Part shown: in pieces, positions 1-5,507 of the stretch
Position numbering within the stretch: the first letter of the stretch is position 1
Layout of the letters: every line of letters begins with the position of its first letter
NCBI GenBank assembly: GCA_030605245.1
Contig: JAUWIS010000024.1
Location: forward strand, 1-8,555
Direction of reading: 5' to 3'
Origin: Methanobacteriota archaeon
GTDB lineage: Archaea; Thermoplasmatota; JASEFT01; JAUWIS01
Length of the DNA stretch: 8,555 nucleotides
The notes under the pieces: generated by a model
Databases searched by the model: none
What the model saw: the letters and a program-made list of their open reading frames with translations, nothing else
Told to the model about the DNA's origin: nothing
Made by a program: the position numbers and the translations under genes

Positions 1-554
1 CTGTGTTTTAATTCTTTCTTCACGGTTGAATGAACATCAGCATTCAAAAACACTGACTCTTTTATTGGTGCGAAACTTGTTACAAGAAACTCCTGAATGT
101 CAGGTCCCCCTATTGCATGCTTTCCCCCTCCAAGCACATTGCCAAGGGGCCTTGGTATTTTTGATGAAAAACTTCCACCTAAATATTTGTATAATGGAAG
201 ACCAAACGAGTTTGCTGCTGCTCTGGCACAGGCAATTGATAATGCAACAGATGTATTTCCGCCAATCTTTGAGAAATTTTCAGTAGGATCAATCTCATGT
301 ATTATTTTATCAATGCCTCTCTGATCAGATGCATCTTCACCAACAAGTTTAGGAATTACTGCCTTTTTGAAAAAATTAATTGCATTGCCCACCCCGCTTT
401 TCGGGAATGACATAACCTCATATGTTCCAACAGATGCGCCTGACGGGGCAGAGAATCTTCCAAAACCATTTGTCGTGAAAACATCAACTTCAACAGTTGG
501 GTTTCCCCTGCTATCCAAGATTTTTCTGATGCTCAGGTCCTCAATTATTGTCAT
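1..554 (-). CDS. eno: Enolase (phosphopyruvate hydratase), N-terminal part, cut by the window edge
   Basis: Enolase interconverts 2-phosphoglycerate and phosphoenolpyruvate in cytoplasmic glycolysis and gluconeogenesis. Reading from the ATG at 554-552, 184 codons are open to the left edge with no stop. The product starts [20 protein letters not shown], the enolase N-terminal signature (residues 1-20). The mobile active-site loop SGASVG is at residues 38-43. The segment [15 protein letters not shown] holds H146 and E155, which line up with the substrate-pocket His159 and Glu168 of yeast enolase. Family members are about 415-430 residues, so the C-terminal barrel with the metal ligands lies outside the window. 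The start overlaps the rpoK stop as ATGA, so the two are probably cotranslated. An rpoK-eno pair, usually followed by rpsB, is a known archaeal arrangement. Identification is secure. Confidence 0.97.
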   Translation of the reverse strand, partial: MTIIEDLSIRKILDSRGNPTVEVDVFTTNGFGRFSAPSGASVGTYEVMSFPKSGVGNAINFFKKAVIPKLVGEDASDQRGIDKIIHEIDPTENFSKIGGNTSVALSIACARAAANSFGLPLYKYLGGSFSSKIPRPLGNVLGGGKHAIGGPDIQEFLVTSFAPIKESVFLNADVHSTVKKELKH

Positions 555-727
555 GCTTCCTCTCTTTTAACCGTAATCGGCATTGCATCCTTTTTAAGCT
601 CAAGCATAGAAATCTGGAGTGGGTCTGTAATCTTTTTCGGAACTTTTATCAGAACAGGCGCACCCATTGAAATCTGTAATGCTCGCGCACCAATAATTGC
701 TGCCTTCTCAAATCTTGTGTATTTCAT
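551..727 (-). CDS. rpoK: DNA-directed RNA polymerase subunit Rpo6 (RpoK, omega/Rpb6 homologue)
   Basis: Small assembly subunit of archaeal RNA polymerase, homologous to eukaryotic Rpb6 and bacterial omega. From the chosen ATG at 727 the product is 58 residues, the usual size for archaeal RpoK. It shows the family core [20 protein letters not shown] (residues 3-22), then APVLI, and ends [20 protein letters not shown] (residues 35-54). The frame stays open to an ATG at 757 and another at 733, but the extra residues [10 protein letters not shown] do not resemble the family N terminus. No candidate start has a convincing ribosome-binding site, so the exact start is uncertain. The stop overlaps the enolase start (ATGA). 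It lies 24-54 bp behind a membrane zinc-ribbon gene on the same strand, rather than behind rpoN as in many archaea. Confidence 0.93.
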   Translation of the reverse strand: MKYTRFEKAAIIGARALQISMGAPVLIKVPKKITDPLQISMLELKKDAMPITVKREEA

Positions 728-773
728 AATCATGCATCTCTGGATAGGCACACCCATACTTTAACTTTTCGTT

Positions 774-780
774 AAAAAAA
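774..780 (-). terminator. Possible oligo-T terminator
   Basis: Seven T residues on the minus strand follow directly after the stop codon of the membrane zinc-ribbon gene, before rpoK. Archaeal RNA polymerase can terminate at short T runs without a hairpin, so partial termination here is possible. The run is short and the next gene lies within 54 bp, so read-through into rpoK is equally plausible. Confidence 0.25.
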
Positions 781-1260
781 TCATTCAAATTCAGCGCCGC
801 AGTTAGGACATTTCTTGCTTGATGCCGGAACAAGTGCGCCACAAGCACCGCAGACAACCATGTCCTCCCCAGATTCTTCCTCTTCTCCAGCAGCTTCCTC
901 TGCCTTCTCAGGTTCTTCTACTTTTTCCTCAGCAATCTCTTCTACAATTCCCTCTGGTTTCACTTCTTCCTTTAATGCCTCTTCTATCTTTTCCTCAGCA
1001 AGTCTCTCCTCTTTTTCTTCCTCAGTAAGTTCTGATTTTACTTCCTCTTCCTTCCTTTCTTCAGCAGGTTTAACGCCCTTTGCTTCCAATAGTATTCCTA
1101 AAAGAATAATGATAAACAGAATTATCATACAGATAACAGATGCTGCAATATGAGACAAGCATCCTCCTACTGTGTACATTTTCACAACAGCATAGACCAG
1201 CGCTATCAGCCCAATTACAAGAATTATTAGCGGAGCAACCCACAGTTTTTTTGTTTTCAT
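781..1260 (-). CDS. Membrane-anchored zinc-ribbon protein with a Glu-rich tether (unrecognised)
   Basis: I do not recognise this 159-residue protein as a named family. Two hydrophobic helices (about residues 6-28 and 38-60) form an N-terminal hairpin anchor. Residues 66-131 are strongly acidic low-complexity sequence dominated by Glu, Lys and Ala, probably an extended helix or coiled coil. The C terminus is a zinc ribbon with C137-x2-C140 and C151-x2-C154. Both termini are predicted to lie on the same side of the membrane, probably the cytoplasm, so the ribbon would sit on an acidic stalk. The start is supported by GGTGAG five to ten bases upstream and a TATA-like element 31-43 bases upstream, so it probably has its own promoter. 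It is followed by rpoK. Role unknown; membrane tethering of a protein or RNA partner is only a guess. Confidence 0.8.
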   Translation of the reverse strand: MKTKKLWVAPLIILVIGLIALVYAVVKMYTVGGCLSHIAASVICMIILFIIILLGILLEAKGVKPAEERKEEEVKSELTEEEKEERLAEEKIEEALKEEVKPEGIVEEIAEEKVEEPEKAEEAAGEEEESGEDMVVCGACGALVPASSKKCPNCGAEFE

Positions 1261-1290
1261 TTTCTCACCATTCTGATAATTAGTTACTAC

Positions 1291-1303
1291 CTTATAAAAA
1301 TTT
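1291..1303 (-). promoter_or_regulatory. TATA-like promoter element for the membrane zinc-ribbon gene (and perhaps rpoK-eno)
   Basis: The minus strand reads AAATTTTTATAAG here, immediately after the PAC2 stop codon and centred about 37 bases before the ATG at 1260. A start of transcription about 25 bases downstream (near 1271) would give a leader of roughly ten bases carrying the GGTGAG ribosome-binding site at 1264-1269. This suggests the zinc-ribbon/rpoK/eno genes can be transcribed apart from the ribosomal cluster upstream. Confidence 0.45.
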
Positions 1304-1305
1304 CG

Positions 1306-2055
1306 TTATCCAATGTACCCTAAATCCTCTTTTTTTCTTTTTAACTCCTGTTTTTCAAGGCTTCTCATTTCTGCTGATATTCTTTCAATACTTTTTGCTT
1401 TTTTATCCAGTTGTGATAAATCAATTTTTATTCCAAGAATCGCTGTTAATATTTCAAGCATGCTCTTTGCAGCCCCAGGGTCAACAAAATAGCCAGAGGT
1501 TTCACCCATAAGACATACCCCATTAATTCCTCTAAGCATTCCCATGCCAAGCAAAAGTCCGCTCGCACCTATGATTCCACTCCCAGGCTCACCTTTTGGA
1601 AAAACAACACCGTATCCTTCCATCTCTTTCACAAGTCTATGATTTGTTGCTGCACCAAGGACTCTGTGTCTTTTGGATATTTTTCCTATTCCATAACCTC
1701 CAAGGGTGAATATTCTTTTCACACCAAACTTTTCAGCTATGTTCAAAACAACATCAGAAAGATCATACTGCCCCTCGGATGTTAAGCCCTGATGGTCACC
1801 AGAAAGCATGATTATACATGGTTTTTTCAAATAGTATAATTCATTGTTCACCTGCCTGATCACACCATCATCACCAACAAGCACCTGGGGAGGGAAATGT
1901 TTTGAGTATATCTCAGCAAGTTTTTCAGCACCTGTTTCCTTGATGAAATGGTCAACTGCAAGTTTTCCAACATTCCCAACGCCAGGCAGTCCTTCAATAA
2001 GTACAGGATTCGCAAGCCTTGGTCTGCTCGTATATCTTACAATCACATTTTCCAT
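1306..2055 (-). CDS. PAC2-family protein (proteasome assembly chaperone homologue)
   Basis: This 249-residue protein belongs to the archaeal PAC2 family (COG2047/COG1938 type), which includes the proteasome assembly chaperones PbaA/PbaB and was once mislabelled as ATP-grasp. The family core ANPVLIEGLPGVGNVGKLAV is at residues 15-34. It is followed by SGDHQGLTSEGQYDLSD, TLGGYGIGK and the Gly-rich stretch GIIGASGLLLGMGM. The C terminus is basic and helical and ends LGYIG; a Tyr close to the end recalls the HbYX tail that docks proteasome rings, but it is one residue off the canonical position. An AGGAGG site at 2067-2072 lies 11 bases before the ATG. The start overlaps the end of nop10 by 13 bp. 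Its place behind aIF2-alpha and nop10 is a well-conserved euryarchaeal gene order. Confidence 0.93.
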   Translation of the reverse strand: MENVIVRYTSRPRLANPVLIEGLPGVGNVGKLAVDHFIKETGAEKLAEIYSKHFPPQVLVGDDGVIRQVNNELYYLKKPCIIMLSGDHQGLTSEGQYDLSDVVLNIAEKFGVKRIFTLGGYGIGKISKRHRVLGAATNHRLVKEMEGYGVVFPKGEPGSGIIGASGLLLGMGMLRGINGVCLMGETSGYFVDPGAAKSMLEILTAILGIKIDLSQLDKKAKSIERISAEMRSLEKQELKRKKEDLGYIG

Positions 2056-2198
2056 CTTTTCATCATCCTCCTATATTTTCCATATCTGTCCTCTGGTGAG
2101 TACCGTGCCGGTCCAGGAATTATTGTTTTCTCACCACATTTTTTGCAAACATCACTGAATGTATATTCATTACATTTTCTGCATTTCCTCATAATCAT
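2043..2198 (-). CDS. nop10: H/ACA ribonucleoprotein protein Nop10
   Basis: Nop10 is the small subunit of the archaeal H/ACA particle that guides pseudouridylation of rRNA together with Cbf5, Gar1 and L7Ae. The 51-residue product begins MIMRKCRKCNEYTF, has a zinc ribbon (C6-x2-C9 and C18-x2-C21), and then the Nop10 signature IIPGPARYSPEDRYGKYRRMMK. I chose the ATG at 2198 because it overlaps the aIF2-alpha stop (ATGA) and lies 11 bases after GGGGAG. The ATG at 2192 would shorten it by two residues. The 3' end overlaps the PAC2 start by 13 bp. Overlaps on both sides indicate translation coupled within the operon. Length and motif order match the family; nothing is missing. Confidence 0.95.
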   Translation of the reverse strand: MIMRKCRKCNEYTFSDVCKKCGEKTIIPGPARYSPEDRYGKYRRMMKRWKM

Positions 2199-2956
2199 TT
2201 TCTGTGAAACTCCCCTTTACCATTATGTTCTTTAATATAATTTATTGCTTTCTCAGCAGATTTTCTGAGTATCTCCTCAGCGGGTTTATACTCAGATGCT
2301 TTTACAGTCATCTTGTATTTAGGCGCTCCGATATATTGTACAACAACATCTTTTAAGCTTTCCGCTTTTAACAATGCCTCTTTTACATGTTTCACACCAT
2401 CAGGTAACGGGCATGTAACCTCCAGTATTCCTGATATCTCAACAGATGGCGGGACAATATTTTCCTTTGCTATATCTATAAAGGATTTTACCCATTCTCC
2501 TTTGAAGCCGTTTTTTTCCAGTGTTTTTTCATTTGCAGATGTTTTCTCAAGCGCAGAATACATTGAGCCATATTTTTCAATAAGTTTATACCCAAAATTT
2601 TCATAGCATTCGTTTGCATCCTTATTTATTTTTTCAGATAGTATCTCAAATAGTTTTTCTGCCTTTTTCTCATTTTTCCATTCCTGTATCTTTTCTCTTC
2701 TCTGATGCTCATTCACCTGCTTCAGGGAAAGATGCGCAACACCTTTTCCTGGCTCTACGCTAAGCACTTTGCATACCACTTTTTGTCCTTCTCTAACATG
2801 GTCTCTAATATATTTTACCCATCCTGAAGCAACCTCTGCTATATGAATAAAACCCTTAAAATCCTTATATTCATCAAGATCAATAGTTGCACCAAAATCC
2901 TCTACCTTTTTAACAGTACCTATAACAAACTCCCCGCTTTCCGGCAGTTCCCTCAT
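2195..2956 (-). CDS. Translation initiation factor aIF2 subunit alpha
   Basis: Alpha subunit of the aIF2 heterotrimer, which delivers initiator Met-tRNA to the small ribosomal subunit. The 253-residue product has three expected parts. An S1/OB RNA-binding domain spans about residues 8-82 (GEFVIGTVKKVEDFGATIDL, then FKGFIHIAEVASGWVKYIRDHVREGQ). A helical middle domain spans roughly 85-165. A C-terminal alpha/beta domain spans roughly 170-250 and would contact the gamma subunit (VEISGILEVTCPLPDGVKHV). Its length is slightly below the usual 260-270. The start ATG overlaps the rps27e stop and the stop overlaps the nop10 start, both as ATGA, so translation is probably coupled along the cluster. 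Identification is secure from the S1 domain plus the neighbourhood. Confidence 0.96.
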   Translation of the reverse strand: MRELPESGEFVIGTVKKVEDFGATIDLDEYKDFKGFIHIAEVASGWVKYIRDHVREGQKVVCKVLSVEPGKGVAHLSLKQVNEHQRREKIQEWKNEKKAEKLFEILSEKINKDANECYENFGYKLIEKYGSMYSALEKTSANEKTLEKNGFKGEWVKSFIDIAKENIVPPSVEISGILEVTCPLPDGVKHVKEALLKAESLKDVVVQYIGAPKYKMTVKASEYKPAEEILRKSAEKAINYIKEHNGKGEFHRK

Positions 2957-3120
2957 TCTAGAACCTCAACAGTTTTTCCTTTTATCTCGGCCTTGCCCCC
3001 TTTTGGTACGGTAATGGTAGCACCGCAAACAAGGCATCTGACAGCAGTTGTACTTCTATCAAACAACACCTGCTCATTTCCGCAGTCCTGACATTTTACT
3101 TTTACAAATTCCCCAGTCAT
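2953..3120 (-). CDS. rps27e: Small ribosomal subunit protein eS27 (S27e)
   Basis: This 55-residue zinc-ribbon protein belongs to the small ribosomal subunit in archaea and eukaryotes. It starts MTGEFVKVKCQDCGNEQ; the zinc site is C10-x2-C13 and C29-x2-C32, followed by the family stretch VCGATITVPKGGKAEIKGK and the short tail VEVLE. The ATG at 3120 is preceded by GGTGGA, a clear archaeal ribosome-binding site placed inside the end of rpl44e. Only one base separates it from the rpl44e stop, and its own stop overlaps the aIF2-alpha start (ATGA). The size and the rpl44e-rps27e-aIF2-alpha order match other archaea. Confidence 0.96.
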   Translation of the reverse strand: MTGEFVKVKCQDCGNEQVLFDRSTTAVRCLVCGATITVPKGGKAEIKGKTVEVLE

Positions 3121-3121
3121 T

Positions 3122-3403
3122 TTATCCACCAATTAACTCAAATTTTTTTGCTCTGATACAGGGTCTCTGATAAGCTTTTTTGCATTTTTTGCATCTATAT
3201 CGGAGCGTTATTCTCCTTGTTGGTTTCTCCCTGCCCTCAGGTTTCGCCCGCGGGAAACCCCTGTAACCCGCCATCACCCTTCTGAATCTTCTCTGACCCT
3301 GCTTCAACTCAGACGCTTTTCTTTTTTTTACCCTTTCTATCTCATGCTCAGTATGTGTTTTACATTTCGGGCAGTACATCTTGATTGTTGAAGGCATTTT
3401 CAT
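3122..3403 (-). CDS. rpl44e: Large ribosomal subunit protein eL44 (L44e)
   Basis: Zinc-binding protein of the large ribosomal subunit near the E site. From the ATG at 3403 it is 93 residues, the usual family size. It has C11-x2-C14 in MYCPKCKTHTEHEIERVKK, the basic segment RRFRRVMAGYRGFPRAKPEG (residues 39-58), and a second pair C71-x2-C74 in YRCKKCKKAYQRP. The frame stays open to a TTG at 3424, but the extra seven residues are not family-like; an ATG at 3397 is a second possibility. There is no clear ribosome-binding site before 3403. It is the first gene of the minus-strand ribosomal cluster and sits beside a divergent promoter region, so its expression probably sets that of the genes behind it. 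Confidence 0.95.
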   Translation of the reverse strand: MKMPSTIKMYCPKCKTHTEHEIERVKKRKASELKQGQRRFRRVMAGYRGFPRAKPEGREKPTRRITLRYRCKKCKKAYQRPCIRAKKFELIGG

Positions 3404-3426
3404 AGAATTCTGTAAATGTTTCAATG

Positions 3427-3472
3427 ATTATTAAAAGTTTTTATTCAAAAAAAAGATAATTATTTATACAAT
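3427..3472. promoter_or_regulatory. Divergent promoter region between rpl44e and the lipoprotein gene
   Basis: The sequence TTATTTATACA at 3460-3470 reads as a TATA box on both strands (TGTATAAATAA on the minus strand). Rightward, a start of transcription about 25 bases on (near 3490) fits the GGTG at 3493-3496 and the GTG start at 3503. Leftward, it would give a leader of about 37 bases for rpl44e. A second minus-strand candidate, TTTTAATAAT at 3427-3436, is centred about 28 bases before the rpl44e ATG and would make that message leaderless, which would fit the missing ribosome-binding site. Confidence 0.5.
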
Positions 3473-3502
3473 GACACTCATAATAAAATATAGGTGAATA
3501 AT

Positions 3503-3922
3503 GTGAAAAAAATATTTTTATTAGGACTGGTTATAGCTTGTGTTATTTCTGCAGGATGCATAGAATGGGGCGATGGTGGAGAAACAGAGAAGGATACGCC
3601 AACCGTGCATGCAGTTGCAACATATCCTGAAGGAGAGTATCATGTAATAATAAAGTCCATATCAACACCTGTAACCGTTAGCGCGGTTATGTACATTGTC
3701 AAGGACAGTACTGGTAATGATGTACGATACGGTGATGTTGAGGATATTTACTCAAAGGATGTTGATGGTGTGATGTTTCAGGATGACGGGGATGCAAAAA
3801 TTTCTGTTGATGATACCTTTATCATAAAGGGTGATGATGGTCCTGGAGAATCAGGTGGACGATTTGTTTTGAAATATACTGTGACAGGAAAAACAATGCT
3901 TAACATTCCTTTAAAAGAATAA
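3503..3922 (+). CDS. Predicted small secreted lipoprotein with a pilin-like C-terminal motif
   Basis: This protein of about 139 residues has a short basic start (KK), a hydrophobic stretch and a lipobox-like VISAGC with Cys at residue 19. It is therefore probably exported and lipid-anchored on the outer face of the membrane. I prefer the GTG at 3503 because GGTG at 3493-3496 is then six bases upstream; the longer reading from GTG 3494 would start inside that site. The mature part is acidic and predicted mostly beta. The C-terminal segment, from FQDDGDAKISVDDTFII to a Gly-rich turn, GRFVLKYTVTG and a final hydrophobic strand, resembles the terminal motif of many archaeal secreted or pilin-like proteins. 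That is a pattern resemblance, not a family assignment. A hairpin plus T-rich stretch follows 40 bases after the stop. It is divergent from rpl44e. Function unknown. Confidence 0.75.
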   Translation: MKKIFLLGLVIACVISAGCIEWGDGGETEKDTPTVHAVATYPEGEYHVIIKSISTPVTVSAVMYIVKDSTGNDVRYGDVEDIYSKDVDGVMFQDDGDAKISVDDTFIIKGDDGPGESGGRFVLKYTVTGKTMLNIPLKE

Positions 3923-3961
3923 AAAAGATGCTGAGTTTGCATAGTTGTAGCAGTTAACTCA

Positions 3962-4000
3962 GGCAGATTGCTTTGGCAATCTGCCATTCTTTTTCTTTTC
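3962..4000 (+). terminator. Perfect hairpin followed by a T-rich tract
   Basis: GGCAGATTGC at 3962-3971 and GCAATCTGCC at 3976-3985 form a perfect ten-base-pair stem with a TTTG loop, followed by a T/C-rich tract to about 4000. The position, 40 bases after the lipoprotein stop, suits transcription termination. The hairpin tip (GC, TTTG, GC) resembles the tips of two hairpins inside elp3, so it could instead be a copy of a dispersed palindromic repeat. Confidence 0.5.
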
Positions 4001-4009
4001 CGCCAGTCG

Positions 4010-4037
4010 CTTTTCTTTTTCTTTAGAAAAAGAAAAG
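4010..4037. repeat. Thirteen-base-pair polypyrimidine/polypurine inverted repeat
   Basis: CTTTTCTTTTTCT at 4010-4022 is followed by TT and then its exact reverse complement at 4025-4037. Together with the hairpin at 3962-3985 and a second T/C-rich segment at 3988-4000, this fills most of the 168 bp between the lipoprotein and the Lrp-type gene. It could be a bidirectional terminator part, a leftover of a mobile repeat, or a regulatory hairpin. The sequence alone does not decide. Confidence 0.6.
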
Positions 4038-4051
4038 GGCTGCAACAAAAG

Positions 4052-4061
4052 GTTTAAGAAC
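4052..4061 (+). promoter_or_regulatory. Possible TATA-like element for the Lrp-type gene
   Basis: GTTTAAGAAC is centred about 35 bases before the TTG start at 4091. Transcription would then begin near 4080, just before the GGTG ribosome-binding site at 4082-4085. This is a weak match to the TATA consensus, but its spacing is right and it lies past the upstream hairpins. Confidence 0.3.
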
Positions 4062-4090
4062 TCTGATGACATTTCTGAACTGGTGATAAA

Positions 4091-4324
4091 TTGGCTATAG
4101 GATTTGTGTTGGTAAGTACGGCACCCGCGAAGGAACATGATGTGTACAATGAGTTGCTCAAAGTACCGGAGATTGTGGAGTTGCATCCACTGTTTGGCGA
4201 ATATGATCTAATAGCAAAGATCGAGGCTGAAGATTTCAACGCCCTTGGCGAAATCGTGATAGACAAAGTCAGGGCAATATCCGGTGTCATAGACACAAAA
4301 ACCCTCACAGGCATAAAATTTTGA
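4091..4324 (+). CDS. Stand-alone Lrp/AsnC effector-binding domain protein
   Basis: This 77-residue protein consists only of the ligand-binding (RAM/SAM) domain of Lrp/AsnC regulators, with no helix-turn-helix. The pattern is typical: a first strand GFVLVSTAP, a helix EHDVYNELLKVPEIVELHPLF, the turn GEYDLIAKIEAEDF, a helix and the final strand GVIDTKTLTGIKF. Such domains form dimers and larger rings and bind amino acids or other small ligands; without a DNA-binding part this one would act by pairing with full-length Lrp proteins or as a sensor on its own. The start is TTG, placed five bases after GGTG, and no earlier start fits. The next gene follows after eight bases, so the two are likely cotranscribed. 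Confidence 0.9.
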   Translation: MAIGFVLVSTAPAKEHDVYNELLKVPEIVELHPLFGEYDLIAKIEAEDFNALGEIVIDKVRAISGVIDTKTLTGIKF

Positions 4325-4332
4325 GGTGAATC

Positions 4333-4635
4333 ATGGCTGATTATGTAACAATACTTGGAAGCGCATTTTTCCTTGCATTTGGGATATGCTCAATAATAGC
4401 CGGGATTTTTGCAGCCTACTTCGGCTCAGGAAAAAGCAGAGGAATAGGTGGCGCATTAATCATTGTCGGGATAATATTCATTGGCCTGCTTTACTATCTG
4501 ATGACAGGATACGAGGCAACAAAAACAGCATGGAACCTGCAACTAATATATGATGCTGTTATCGTAATCGTTGGCGCAGGTATAGGCGCACTCGTCGCGC
4601 TCGGAATATTTTTGGCTGCGATAATGAAGTCGTGA
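4333..4635 (+). CDS. Small three-helix membrane protein (unrecognised)
   Basis: I do not recognise this 100-residue protein. It is almost entirely membrane-embedded, with predicted helices at about residues 6-30, 37-57 and 72-97. The first two are linked by a short basic loop (GSGKSRG) and the last two by a short polar segment (GYEATKTAWN). Gly and Ala are frequent in the helices, which allows close packing. There is no signal peptide, catalytic motif or cysteine cluster. GGTGA lies shortly before the ATG, and only eight bases separate it from the stop of the Lrp-type gene, so the two form a likely operon. The pairing might mean the small-ligand sensor and the membrane protein work on the same compound, but this is inference from position only. 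Confidence 0.75.
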   Translation: MADYVTILGSAFFLAFGICSIIAGIFAAYFGSGKSRGIGGALIIVGIIFIGLLYYLMTGYEATKTAWNLQLIYDAVIVIVGAGIGALVALGIFLAAIMKS

Positions 4636-4677
4636 AATGGTAGTTAAATGCTTGGTTTATCCTGAAACTATGAGACT

Positions 4678-4700
4678 TTACTATAAATAGAGTAAGGAGG
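4678..4700 (+). promoter_or_regulatory. TATA-like element and strong GGAGG ribosome-binding site before the AT-rich membrane gene
   Basis: TTACTATAAATAG (4679-4690) is a good TATA-like match, and AAGGAGG (4694-4700) sits eight bases before the ATG at 4709. The two are in tension: transcription starting 25 bases after this box would begin at the ATG and lose the ribosome-binding site. Either the real promoter is further upstream in the 73-bp gap or the TATA match is incidental. Confidence 0.4.
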
Positions 4701-4708
4701 ATTTTTGT

Positions 4709-5452
4709 ATGGATGATTACATTTCCGACTCAAGAGAAATTTTAAACCAACTCAAAAAAAATTGGAAAAACTCGTTTTATTTTGTTGGGTACGGAATGCC
4801 TCTATGCTTTGTTACATTCCCTCTCTTCTTTCTTATAGGAATAATATACTGTTTTTATTTTGTTTATTTTTGGATGATTTTATTTTTTATGATTCTCGGA
4901 ATAGGCTTATTTTTTGATTTTAAAATGAAGAGATTAACCTATAAATGCTGGTATCCTCTATCTATCTTTAAACAATCATTCAATATTTTTTATTACATAA
5001 TTTTTTCTGCAATAATAGGATATATTTTCTTAATGGGAGGAATATGGGTATTAGGGTGGTTTGATTTTGGGATTTTACTGAGGACTTTCCCTAATATAGT
5101 GGTACTTCTTTTTGTCGCCTTTATTTTTAAGTACATTTTAAAGAAAAAAATGCAATCATTTACAGATAGTTTTCAAAAACATTTTAAACAAAAGAGGGAA
5201 AAAGTGATACAGTTAGTAAAAAAAGAGTTAGATTACTTAAAAATCGGCTATGCATTTGAACCAAAGAAATTAACGTTTTTTACACCGCCAAAAGACAAAT
5301 TCATAATAACCCAACATAACTTTGGAATAGAAATTTTTCAGTACGGGATAAATCGATTTACAATTAATTTTAGTAGTGTCAATGATAAAAATCGAAAAAC
5401 CGTACAGAAAATTCAGGAGCAAATAGACATCGGACAAAATTTAATAACATGA
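4709..5452 (+). CDS. AT-rich membrane protein with a basic cytoplasmic C-terminal domain (unrecognised)
   Basis: This 247-residue protein has no family I recognise. A basic amphipathic N terminus (about 1-21) leads into two hydrophobic helices (about 24-48 and 51-71), a polar loop and two more (about 93-117 and 127-145). The remaining 100 residues are soluble and Lys-rich, with a helical segment (QSFTDSFQKHFKQKREKVIQ) followed by predicted beta strands and a closing helix. Phe, Ile and Lys dominate. The gene is visibly richer in A and T than its neighbours: single 60-base lines fall near 22% G+C, against 47% in a sampled line of the preceding gene. That can reflect recent transfer or simply the codons needed for Phe, Ile and Lys. 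It has a strong GGAGG site and probably its own transcript. Function unknown. Confidence 0.75.
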   Translation: MDDYISDSREILNQLKKNWKNSFYFVGYGMPLCFVTFPLFFLIGIIYCFYFVYFWMILFFMILGIGLFFDFKMKRLTYKCWYPLSIFKQSFNIFYYIIFSAIIGYIFLMGGIWVLGWFDFGILLRTFPNIVVLLFVAFIFKYILKKKMQSFTDSFQKHFKQKREKVIQLVKKELDYLKIGYAFEPKKLTFFTPPKDKFIITQHNFGIEIFQYGINRFTINFSSVNDKNRKTVQKIQEQIDIGQNLIT

Positions 5453-5474
5453 TGATGTGTCGTCACACCAGAAA

Positions 5475-5484
5475 ACTTATATAT
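5475..5484 (+). promoter_or_regulatory. TATA box of the elp3 operon
   Basis: ACTTATATAT, preceded by an A-rich GAAA that could serve as the TFB-contact (BRE) element, is centred about 28 bases before the elp3 ATG at 5508. Transcription would start within a few bases of the ATG, so the message is probably leaderless or nearly so, in keeping with the absence of any GGTG/GGAGG before elp3. Confidence 0.65.
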
Positions 5485-5507
5485 CCCAGTAATCTCTTTT
5501 AGTAACA

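Noticed and set aside
142..155. Inverted repeat CCAAGG, GG, CCTTGG
   Set aside because: It lies in the conserved enolase segment PRPLGNV and is explained by those codons; the stem is only six base pairs and there is no insertion relative to the family.
367..570. Plus-strand open frame opposite enolase
   Set aside because: It is antisense to the secure enolase N terminus and has no ribosome-binding site or recognisable product.
815..1153. Plus-strand Ser-rich open frame opposite the membrane zinc-ribbon gene
   Set aside because: Its Ser/Ser-Phe runs are the complement of the Glu-rich codons of the real gene, it has no ribosome-binding site, and the minus-strand gene has a clear zinc ribbon and promoter.
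3778..4186. Minus-strand open frames through the lipoprotein end and hairpin region, including one reading SKEKEKRLAEKKKNGRLPKQ
   Set aside because: The Lys/Glu-rich text is just the polypurine inverted repeat and the hairpin translated. The frames overlap two better-supported plus-strand genes and lack start signals. They may still be useful as a search query for copies of the repeat.
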